Below, piece by piece: positions 51,362-57,642 of a stretch of 57,642 bases of DNA. The notes under the pieces were generated by a model. It ran no database searches, had not been told where the DNA came from, and saw nothing but the letters and a program-made list of their open reading frames with translations. The stretch is from Paracoccaceae bacterium (GTDB lineage: Bacteria > Pseudomonadota > Alphaproteobacteria > Rhodobacterales > Rhodobacteraceae). Location of the stretch: the NCBI GenBank assembly GCA_020447005.1, contig JAGRDO010000040.1, positions 224-57,865 of the forward strand, in the 5' to 3' direction. The number at the start of each line of letters is the position of its first letter. Position 1 is the first letter of the stretch. A program made the translations under genes and the position numbers.

Positions 51362-52315
51362 ATGACAGCCATATGGACCATGATCGCCAAGCGCATCGGC
51401 CTCGGCCTGCTGACGCTTTTCGTCATCTCGATCATCATCTTCGGGGCGACCGAGCTTCTGCCCGGCGATCTTGCGAAGAGCATCCTTGGCCAGTCCGCCA
51501 CGCCCGAGACGGTCGCCGCGTTCCGGCGTGAGCTTGGGCTCGATCTTCCGGCGCATATCCGCTATTTCAACTGGCTTGCCGGCGCGGTTCAGGGCGATTT
51601 CGGAACGTCGCTTGCGAACAAGCGGGCGATTTCGGACCTTATCGCCACCCGGCTGAGCAATACGCTGTTCCTTGCCCTTTACGCGGCCGCGATCGCGATA
51701 CCGCTGTCGCTGACGCTGGGGATCCTCGCGGCGCTCTACCGCAATTCGGTCTTTGACCGCGCGGCGAACGCGCTGGCGCTTACGTCGATTTCGTTCCCGG
51801 AATTCTTCGTGGCCTATATCCTGATCTTCTTTCTGGCGCGGACCGGATTATTTCCGTCGATGGCGCAGGTCGATGCGCAAACCGCCTTTGGCGACATGCT
51901 TTACAAGACGTTCCTGCCCGCGCTGACTTTGACGCTGGTCGTGACCGCGCACATGATGCGGATGACCCGCGCGGCCATCATCAACCTGCTGGCCTCGCCC
52001 TATATCGAGATGGCGCGGCTCAAGGGCATGTCGCCGGGACGGGTCATTCTGAAACATGCCCTGCCGAATGCGCTGGCGCCAATCATCACGGTGGTGGCGC
52101 TGAACCTCGCCTATCTCATTACCGGGGTGGTCGTCGTCGAGGTGGTCTTTGTCTATCCCGGCCTTGGCCAGCTGATGGTCGATTCCGTGTCAAAGCGTGA
52201 TTTCCCCGTCGTGCAGGCGGTGGCGCTGATCTTTGCCGCGGCCTATGTGCTGCTCAACCTGACTGCGGACGTGTTGTCGACCTTGTCGAACCCGCGTCTC
52301 GTTCATCGCAAGTGA
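51362..52315 (+). CDS. ABC importer permease (DppB type)
   Basis: The 317-residue permease has six predicted helices. It shows the DppB N-terminal pattern RIGLGLLTLFVISIIIFGATELLPGD and a coupling-loop EAA motif (YIEMARLKGMSPGRVILKHALPNALAP) that contacts the ATPase. It forms the channel with the DppC-type subunit encoded 7 bp downstream. The 101-bp gap after the binding-protein gene contains no obvious terminator, so one operon is likely. Confidence 0.92.
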   Translation: MTAIWTMIAKRIGLGLLTLFVISIIIFGATELLPGDLAKSILGQSATPETVAAFRRELGLDLPAHIRYFNWLAGAVQGDFGTSLANKRAISDLIATRLSNTLFLALYAAAIAIPLSLTLGILAALYRNSVFDRAANALALTSISFPEFFVAYILIFFLARTGLFPSMAQVDAQTAFGDMLYKTFLPALTLTLVVTAHMMRMTRAAIINLLASPYIEMARLKGMSPGRVILKHALPNALAPIITVVALNLAYLITGVVVVEVVFVYPGLGQLMVDSVSKRDFPVVQAVALIFAAAYVLLNLTADVLSTLSNPRLVHRK

Positions 52316-52322
52316 GGCCGGC

Positions 52323-53246
52323 ATGGCGCTTTTACTGACACTTCTCAAGGTTGCCATCGCCATCGCCATCGCGATGGCCAGCGGCTGGCTTTTCCGTGCC
52401 GCACTGGTCGCGATCACGCGCGGCGAGACACGCAAGATGCTTCGCACGGCGCCGGTTTCGGCCGGGTTCGGGATGCTGGTCGTGTTCGTCTATGTCTTCG
52501 TCGCGGTCTTTGCGCATGTCATCGCCCCCTTCTCGGAGCGCGAGATCGTGGGCGCGCAGTTCCTGCCCTGGGATTCGACACATCTACTTGGCACCGACAA
52601 TCTTGGGCGCGACATGTTCAGCCGTCTGATCTATGCGGCGCGAAATACCGTGGGCATCGCCTTTGCGACGACGGCGCTTGCCTTCATCGCCGGTTCGTTC
52701 CTGGGGCTTCTGGCCGCGACCGTGGGCGGCTGGCTGGATCAGGTGCTGAGCCGGGTGGTCGATGTCCTGATGGCGATCCCGGCGCTGGTCTTTGCGCTGC
52801 TCTTGCTGACCATCTTCGGGACCTCGGTCGTCAAGATGGTGATCGTCATTGCCACGATCGATGCCACCCGGGTCTTTCGTCTGGCGCGGTCGGTGGCCAT
52901 GAACATCGTGGTCATGGATTATATCGAAGCTGCGAAACTGCGGGGCGAAGGGCTTTTTCGCCTGATCATCCGCGAGATTTTGCCCAATGCGATGGCGCCG
53001 CTGGTGGCCGAATTCGGGCTGCGCTTCTGCTTTGTCTTCCTGATGATCTCGGCGCTGTCGTTCCTTGGCCTGGGCATCCAGCCGCCGACCGCGGACTGGG
53101 GTTCGATGGTGCGCGACAACGCATCGCTGATCACGTTCGGCAACATCACCCCGCTGTTGCCGGCCGGTGCGATCGCGCTTCTGACGGTGGCGGTGAACTT
53201 CGTGGTGGACTGGTCGCTGCACCGCGCCAGCGGGTTGAAGGAGTGA
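52323..53246 (+). CDS. ABC importer permease (DppC type)
   Basis: The 307-residue permease has an N-terminal helix pair, the DppC marker HLLGTDNLGRDMFSRLIYAARNT and the EAA loop DYIEAAKLRGEGLFRLIIREILPNAMAPL. It ends with LSFLGLGIQPPTADWGSM. The first 35 residues form an additional hydrophobic helix before the usual N-terminus. It pairs with the DppB-type permease. The double ATPase gene starts 4 bp after its stop. Confidence 0.92.
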   Translation: MALLLTLLKVAIAIAIAMASGWLFRAALVAITRGETRKMLRTAPVSAGFGMLVVFVYVFVAVFAHVIAPFSEREIVGAQFLPWDSTHLLGTDNLGRDMFSRLIYAARNTVGIAFATTALAFIAGSFLGLLAATVGGWLDQVLSRVVDVLMAIPALVFALLLLTIFGTSVVKMVIVIATIDATRVFRLARSVAMNIVVMDYIEAAKLRGEGLFRLIIREILPNAMAPLVAEFGLRFCFVFLMISALSFLGLGIQPPTADWGSMVRDNASLITFGNITPLLPAGAIALLTVAVNFVVDWSLHRASGLKE

Positions 53247-53250
53247 GGCC

Positions 53251-54891
53251 ATGAAGGATACCGCCGCCAAACCTGTCCTGCTGACCATGCGCGACGTCCG
53301 GATCGACGGCCATTCCGAAGAGGTCTGGTCCCCGATCATCAAGGGTGTGGACCTGACCCTGCACAAGGGCGAGGTTCTTGGTCTGATCGGTGAAAGCGGC
53401 GCGGGCAAATCGACGCTTGGGCTTGCGGCGATGGGATTTGTCCGCGACGGTTGCCGGATTTCGGGCGGAACCATCGATTTCGACGGGATCGACCTGCTGG
53501 CGGCAAGCGACGCGAAGAAAAGGGGGCTGCGCGGCAAGCGCATCGCCTATGTCGCGCAGTCCGCGGCCGCCAGCTTCAACCCCGCGCACAAGCTTATCGA
53601 CCAGTACAGCGAAACGCCGGTGCAACACGGGGTGATGAGCGAGCAGGAGGCGCATCGCGACGCGGTCGAACTTTACCGCCGAATGCAACTGCCGAACCCC
53701 GATGAGATCGGTTTCCGCTATCCCCATCAGGTCTCGGGCGGTCAGTTGCAACGCGCCATGACCGCGATGGCCATGGCATGCCGTCCCGACCTGATCATCT
53801 TTGACGAGCCGACCACCGCCCTTGACGTGACCACGCAGATCGAGGTGCTTTCGGCGATCCGCAATATCGTGGCCCGCTTCGACACGGCCGCGATATACAT
53901 CACCCACGATCTGGCCGTGGTTGCTCAGATGGCCGACAGGATCAAGGTTCTCCTGCGCGGGAACGAGGTCGAGGAGGCGGACACGCGGACGATGCTTTCC
54001 GCCCCGAAAGAGGATTACACAAAGTCCCTCTGGGCGGTGCGCAGCTATGCGCGCCCGACCCAGCCGCCGGTCAGGAAAGGGACTGTTCCGGTCGTCGCGG
54101 TCAAGGGCGTGACCGCCGGTTACGGGCAGGTCGATATCCTCAAGAACATCAATTTCGACATTCACAAAAGGCGCACGGTGGCCGTGGTGGGCGAAAGCGG
54201 GTCGGGAAAGTCGACGGCCGCGCGGGTGATCACCGGGCTTTTGCCGCCGCGTCAGGGGCAGGTTCTGTTCAACGGCAAGACGCTGCCCCCCGATTATCGC
54301 AAACGCAACCGCGACCAGCTTCGCCAGGCGCAGATGATCTATCAGATGGCCGATACGGCGCTGAACCCGAAGTTGCGTCTGCGCGAGTTGATCGGGCGCC
54401 CGGCGCAGATGTATCTTGGCCTTAATGGCAAGGCCCTGAACGAACGGGTGCGCGCGCTTTTGGACCTGATCGAGCTGGAGCCGGACACCTATATCGACCG
54501 CCTGCCATCCGAGCTTTCGGGCGGGCAGAAACAGCGGATCGGGATTGCCCGTGCGCTGGCGGCCGAGCCGCAGTTCATCATCTGCGACGAGGTGACTTCG
54601 GCGCTGGACCAGCTTGTCGCCGAAGGGATCCTGAAGCTGCTCGACCGGCTTCAGGGCGAGTTCGACCTTGCCTATATGTTCATCACCCACGATCTGGCGA
54701 CCGTGCGCGCGATTGCCGATGAGGTCGTGGTCATGCAGAATGGCAGGGTGGTCGAACAGGGGCCGAAGGATCAGATGTTCCAGCCGCCCCACGATCCTTA
54801 TACCGAGCTTTTGCTGTCTTCCGTTCCCGAGATGGACCCGGACTGGCTGACGCGGCTTCTGGAAGAGCGGGCGGCGAAAGCGGCGGGATGA
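53251..54891 (+). CDS. ABC importer ATPase with two fused nucleotide-binding domains
   Basis: The 546-residue protein fuses DppD- and DppF-type ATPases. Domain 1 (about 1-265) has Walker A GESGAGKST, signature VSGGQLQRAM and Walker B LIIFDEPTTALD. Domain 2 (about 275-546) has GESGSGKST, LSGGQKQRIG and FIICDEVTSALD, where Val replaces the usual Pro after the catalytic Glu. The fused layout resembles GsiA/YejF. It powers the importer from the cytosolic side. A short GGCGCC/GGCGCC hairpin lies just after the stop, without a T-tract. Confidence 0.93.
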   Translation: MKDTAAKPVLLTMRDVRIDGHSEEVWSPIIKGVDLTLHKGEVLGLIGESGAGKSTLGLAAMGFVRDGCRISGGTIDFDGIDLLAASDAKKRGLRGKRIAYVAQSAAASFNPAHKLIDQYSETPVQHGVMSEQEAHRDAVELYRRMQLPNPDEIGFRYPHQVSGGQLQRAMTAMAMACRPDLIIFDEPTTALDVTTQIEVLSAIRNIVARFDTAAIYITHDLAVVAQMADRIKVLLRGNEVEEADTRTMLSAPKEDYTKSLWAVRSYARPTQPPVRKGTVPVVAVKGVTAGYGQVDILKNINFDIHKRRTVAVVGESGSGKSTAARVITGLLPPRQGQVLFNGKTLPPDYRKRNRDQLRQAQMIYQMADTALNPKLRLRELIGRPAQMYLGLNGKALNERVRALLDLIELEPDTYIDRLPSELSGGQKQRIGIARALAAEPQFIICDEVTSALDQLVAEGILKLLDRLQGEFDLAYMFITHDLATVRAIADEVVVMQNGRVVEQGPKDQMFQPPHDPYTELLLSSVPEMDPDWLTRLLEERAAKAAG

Positions 54892-55005
54892 ACCGCAAGG
54901 AGGCGCCGCGGGGCGCCCCTGCCGAAGATCCGGGCCGATGGCCAGTGCCGAAAGCTCGGCGAACTTGTCTGCCCCTTCGCCCCGGTCGCCACCGCGGCCC
55001 GCGGA

Positions 55006-55746
55006 TCAGCGTGCCTTCCGCGACCGTCGCTGCGCCCTGATATCCGCGGCCATGCTGAGCGTGTATTCGGCCAGTTTCGACAGGGTCGCCTCCGCCGTGG
55101 CGGTATCGCGCGCCTCGATCGCATCGGCAATCGCCGTGTGCAGAGAGACGATCCTGTCGCGCGACCGCGCGGTAAAGGTGATCATGTTCATCAGGGGCTG
55201 CATCGCCTCGACCGCGCCGGCAAGCTGATAGGACAGGACAGGGTTGCCCGCGGCATCGACCAATGCGCGGTGAAAGGCGACATCGGAGGCACAGAAACCC
55301 GGGTCCGAGAGGTCCGTCTGGCGCTGGCGGTGTATTTCGGCCCGCATCGCCGCAAGGTGATCGGGCCCGCGCCGCGCGGCGGCGAAGGGCACGCAGGCGC
55401 GTTCGAGCGCATAGCGCGCTTCGCAGGCGGTCTCGAAATCGATGGCGTTCATCGAAAGAAGCAGGGTCGAGGTGGTGACCTGCTGGTCGCGCGCCTCGTC
55501 ATAAGAAAGCCGGTTGACGAAGGCGCCGCCCGTCGCGCCCCGCTGCGTGCGGATCAGGCTTTGCGCCGCAAGCCGTTTCAGGGCTTCACGGACGGTCGGG
55601 CGCGAGACGCCGAACTTCTCGGCCAGTTCCTGTTCGGATGGCAGGCGTTCGTCAACGATCAGCCGGCCCTCGACGATGGCGCTTCGAATGCCTTCGGCAA
55701 TCCGGATCGGTAATTCGCCTTCCGCGCCCAGTCTGAGCTTTTCCAT
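55006..55746 (-). CDS. GntR-family regulator with FCD domain (FadR subfamily)
   Basis: The 246-residue protein has a winged helix (LPSEQELAEKFGVSRPTVREALKRLAAQSLI, about 36-66) and an all-helical FCD ligand domain (FETACEARYALERACVPFAA, DVAFHRALVDAAGNPVL). Its Asp/His residues usually hold a metal and an acid ligand. Such regulators normally repress transport or catabolic genes for organic acids. It is convergent with the ABC importer and has a consensus-type operator just upstream of its own start, so autoregulation is likely. Confidence 0.9.
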   Translation of the reverse strand: MEKLRLGAEGELPIRIAEGIRSAIVEGRLIVDERLPSEQELAEKFGVSRPTVREALKRLAAQSLIRTQRGATGGAFVNRLSYDEARDQQVTTSTLLLSMNAIDFETACEARYALERACVPFAAARRGPDHLAAMRAEIHRQRQTDLSDPGFCASDVAFHRALVDAAGNPVLSYQLAGAVEAMQPLMNMITFTARSRDRIVSLHTAIADAIEARDTATAEATLSKLAEYTLSMAADIRAQRRSRKAR

Positions 55747-55777
55747 CGCGCCCGTGTCTTGATCTGTCAGACGTTAA

Positions 55778-55788
55778 TTGTTTGACAA
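55778..55788. promoter_or_regulatory. FadR-subfamily GntR operator
   Basis: TTGTTTGACAA fits the TNGTNNNACNA consensus of FadR-subfamily regulators exactly and is the core of a longer inverted repeat (AATTGT-TTG-ACAATT, 55776-55790). It lies 32 bases upstream of the GntR start and 69 bases upstream of the DUF2182 start, so either divergent gene could be controlled. The sequence TTGACA within it could also be a -35 element on the plus strand. Confidence 0.65.
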
Positions 55789-55856
55789 TTGCCTCGGTAG
55801 GGTGGACCTTAGGGATGTCACCTTCGATCGTCCATCCTTTTTCTCCGGAATCCGAC

Positions 55857-56663
55857 ATGTCCGCGCCGAGCATGCCAGCCGACAAGCGTATGGTGTCATG
55901 GTTCCGGCCGCGCAGCCTTGGATGGGTCGGATTTTATGGTCTTATCCTTCTGGCCTGGGTCGCGGTTGCCGTGATGGCCACCGATGTTCCCGGGGCCGGG
56001 CAGGGATCCATCCCCGCGGAATTCTGGGCGGCGCTTTGTGCCGGGGCCGGTCAGGCCGGACCCTTTGCCCTTTGGTCGATGTGGGCGCTGATGGCCACCG
56101 CGATGATGCTGCCGACCTTCGTGCCGGCATTGCGCGGCTTTGCCGACCTTGGCGCGGCGGGGGCCACGGACCGGGCAGGGATTGCGGCGCTGGTCGCGGG
56201 GTATCTTGTCGTCTGGCTCGGCGCGTCTGTCGCCGGTGCCGGGGCGCAATGGGCGCTGGCGCGCGCCGGTCTTCTGACGCCTTTCGGGGCCAGCCTGTCC
56301 CCCTGGCTGACCTTCCTGCTGCTGATCGGCGCGGGCGCATATCAGTTCACGGCACTGAAAGACGCCTGTCTGACCAAGTGCCGCATGCCGCTGACCTATT
56401 TCATCGAGCGCTGGCGGCCGGGGGCGCCTGCGGCCTTTTCGATGGGCCTGCATCTTGGGGCGCTGTGCCTTGGATGCTGCTGGGCGCTGATGGCGCTTGG
56501 CTTTGTCGGCGGGGTGATGAACCTGATCTGGATGGGCGCCGCGACGCTGTTCATGACACTGGAAAAACTGCCCGATATCGGGCGCCCGCTGACCCGGCCC
56601 GCCGGGGTGGCACTGATCGCGGCGGGGGGCTTCGTCGCCCTTCGCGCCCTGCACTTCAACTGA
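55857..56663 (+). CDS. DUF2182 predicted metal-binding membrane protein
   Basis: The 268-residue polytopic protein has six to seven helices. Family features are a WSMWALMATAMMLPT segment, YQFTALKDACLTKCRMPL with paired Cys, and a helix LGALCLGCCWALMALGFVGG with three Cys. The role is not established; the family is labelled as predicted metal-binding. ATG 55857 follows CCGGAA; upstream TTG/ATG codons are less likely because they overlap the operator region or lack a ribosome site. Its stop overlaps or abuts the DUF1326 gene, and the two families frequently occur together. Confidence 0.78.
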   Translation: MSAPSMPADKRMVSWFRPRSLGWVGFYGLILLAWVAVAVMATDVPGAGQGSIPAEFWAALCAGAGQAGPFALWSMWALMATAMMLPTFVPALRGFADLGAAGATDRAGIAALVAGYLVVWLGASVAGAGAQWALARAGLLTPFGASLSPWLTFLLLIGAGAYQFTALKDACLTKCRMPLTYFIERWRPGAPAAFSMGLHLGALCLGCCWALMALGFVGGVMNLIWMGAATLFMTLEKLPDIGRPLTRPAGVALIAAGGFVALRALHFN

Positions 56664-56677
56664 TGGAGCACGAAGAG

Positions 56678-57298
56678 ATGGCTGACGCTTTGCCGGAATG
56701 GGCGATCAAGGGGGAGTTGATCCTCAACTGCAACTGCACGGTCTTCTGCCCCTGTGTCATTTCGCTTGGCGATCATCCGCCGACCGAAGGCTATTGCATG
56801 GGCTGGGCGGGGATACGTATCGACGCCGGTCATTTCGATGGCGAGAACCTGTCGGGCCTGAACGTGGGCCTTCTTCTGGAAATTCCGGGCCGGATGGGGC
56901 GGGGCAACTGGAAGGCCGCCGCCTATATCGATGACCGGGCGAGCGACAAGGCCTATGACGGTCTTCTGAAGGTCTTTACCGGTCAGGCGCGCGGGACAAC
57001 GGGCCTTTTCAAGGTGCTGGTCAGCGAGTTTCTGGGCGCCGAAAAGGCCCCGGTCAGCTATGAGACCGAGGGAAAGACCCGCCGTCTTGTCGTGGGACGC
57101 GCCATCAAGGGCGAGGTCGCCCCGGTCGCCGGGCATGGCGGCGAGGATATCGTCGTGACCAATACCGAATACTGGATGGGCCCCGACATCACTGTCGCCA
57201 AGGCGTCACAGGGAAGGGTGCGGGCCTTTGGCCGTGTCTGGGATTTCGATGGGCGTTCGGCCGAGATTTGCCAGATCGACTGGCACGGGCCGAAATAA
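56678..57298 (+). CDS. DUF1326 domain protein
   Basis: The 206-residue soluble-looking protein has a Cys-rich N-terminal motif, LNCNCTVFCPCV (four Cys, about 18-27), followed by GYCMGWAGIRIDAGHFDG and a C-terminal TNTEYWMGPDITVAKA. That is the DUF1326 layout. The Cys cluster suggests metal or persulfide binding; the function is unknown. ATG 56678 is nine bases from GGAG; ATG 56663, sharing a base with the previous stop, is an alternative. It is coupled to the DUF2182 gene. Confidence 0.78.
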   Translation: MADALPEWAIKGELILNCNCTVFCPCVISLGDHPPTEGYCMGWAGIRIDAGHFDGENLSGLNVGLLLEIPGRMGRGNWKAAAYIDDRASDKAYDGLLKVFTGQARGTTGLFKVLVSEFLGAEKAPVSYETEGKTRRLVVGRAIKGEVAPVAGHGGEDIVVTNTEYWMGPDITVAKASQGRVRAFGRVWDFDGRSAEICQIDWHGPK

Positions 57299-57379
57299 AC
57301 GCGGCGGGCATCGGATCGCGGGCCGGAAGGGCCGGGTGAGCGGTGCGGATCAATCTTGGTCAAATACAGGGAAATCAGG

Positions 57380-57642
57380 ATGATAAAGGCTCTGATCGTC
57401 GAAAAGGACGCAGAAGGAAAGACAAGCGCCTCGGTGCAAGAGATCGGTGAGGACCGGCTGCCCGAAGGCGACGTACGTGTCGCGGTCGAATATTCGACGG
57501 TGAACTACAAGGACGGGCTTTGCATCGGGCCGGGCGGCGGCCTTGTCCGCACCTACCCCCATGTGCCCGGGATCGACTTCGCCGGCACGGTCGAGACATC
57601 GTCGGACCCGCGATACAAGCCGGGCGACAAGGTCGTGCTGAC
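57380..57642 (+). CDS. acuI: AcuI-type acrylyl-CoA reductase, N-terminal part (cut by window edge)
   Basis: Translation from ATG 57380 gives about 87 residues before the edge. MIKALIVEKDAEGKTSA, YSTVNYKDGLCIGPGGGLV and YPHVPGIDFAGTV are typical of the YhdH/AcuI branch of medium-chain dehydrogenases. AcuI reduces acryloyl-CoA to propionyl-CoA with NADPH. In marine Rhodobacterales this detoxifies the acrylate arising from dimethylsulfoniopropionate, and it also serves 3-hydroxypropionate assimilation. The cofactor domain lies outside the window. An 81-bp gap separates it from the DUF1326 gene. Confidence 0.85.
   Translation, partial: MIKALIVEKDAEGKTSASVQEIGEDRLPEGDVRVAVEYSTVNYKDGLCIGPGGGLVRTYPHVPGIDFAGTVETSSDPRYKPGDKVVL

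Noticed and set aside
55778-57298. 506-codon plus-strand frame covering two genes
   Set aside because: The first 300 codons overlap DUF2182 in a different frame and look like shadow sequence; only the C-terminal part, from about 56678, is the real DUF1326 protein.

Overview
The window looks like chromosomal DNA from an alphaproteobacterium of the Rhodobacterales (Paracoccus/Rhodobacter/Roseobacter-like). This rests on high G+C with strong third-position bias, tightly packed ATGA-overlapping operons, a tpa-tauR-xsc taurine block, an AcuI-type reductase and dispersed intergenic motifs typical of that order. Strain identity is inferred, not proven. I see no rRNA, tRNA, phage, insertion sequence or CRISPR array.

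Layout. (1) 1-7.9 kb, housekeeping: tyrS (cut by the left edge) divergent from anmK, then an FAD amine oxidase, RarD transporter, fatty acid desaturase, SDR oxidoreductase, enolase, a DMT exporter and a Fur-family regulator. (2) 8.2-10.4 kb: fabD-fabG-acpP fatty acid synthesis genes, with a clear intrinsic terminator after acpP instead of the usual fabF. A 2-hydroxyacid dehydrogenase and an aldehyde dehydrogenase follow. (3) 13.2-17.8 kb: a catabolic-looking operon of alpha/beta hydrolase, a CaiB CoA-transferase fused in frame to a flavin reductase, a DUF1185 protein and a nitrilase-family amidase. (4) 17.9-23.1 kb: a co-directional trio of a long PLP-dependent Orn/Lys/Arg-type decarboxylase, an ATP-grasp ligase and a self-processing C45 (Ntn) acyltransferase/hydrolase. 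This is the best candidate for an undescribed amine-conjugate pathway.

(5) 23.1-36.6 kb: surface glycan or cell-envelope genes. They comprise a phosphohexomutase, a membrane-anchored arylsulfotransferase-like protein, ManC, two GT4 glycosyltransferases, a nucleotide-sugar epimerase, a Gfo/Idh/MocA oxidoreductase - GT2 - GMC oxidoreductase operon, a secreted protein with a long Gly/Thr repeat tail, and an exported bacterial transglutaminase-like cysteine peptidase. (6) 36.7-48.2 kb: a nearly complete taurine dissimilation island, tpa, tauR, xsc, a TSUP sulfite exporter, ackA and soeABC. Taurine goes to sulfoacetaldehyde (Tpa), then to acetyl phosphate plus sulfite (Xsc). Acetyl phosphate can give ATP and acetate (AckA), and sulfite is exported or oxidised to sulfate by SoeABC. 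Matching TauR-type direct repeats precede tpa, tauR and xsc.

(7) 48.2-55.8 kb: a LysR regulator, a four-gene peptide/nickel-type ABC importer with a fused double ATPase, and a FadR-type GntR regulator with a consensus operator. (8) 55.9-57.6 kb: a DUF2182/DUF1326 pair and the start of an AcuI-type acrylyl-CoA reductase cut by the right edge. Gene calls were made by reading the translations; no database search was possible.
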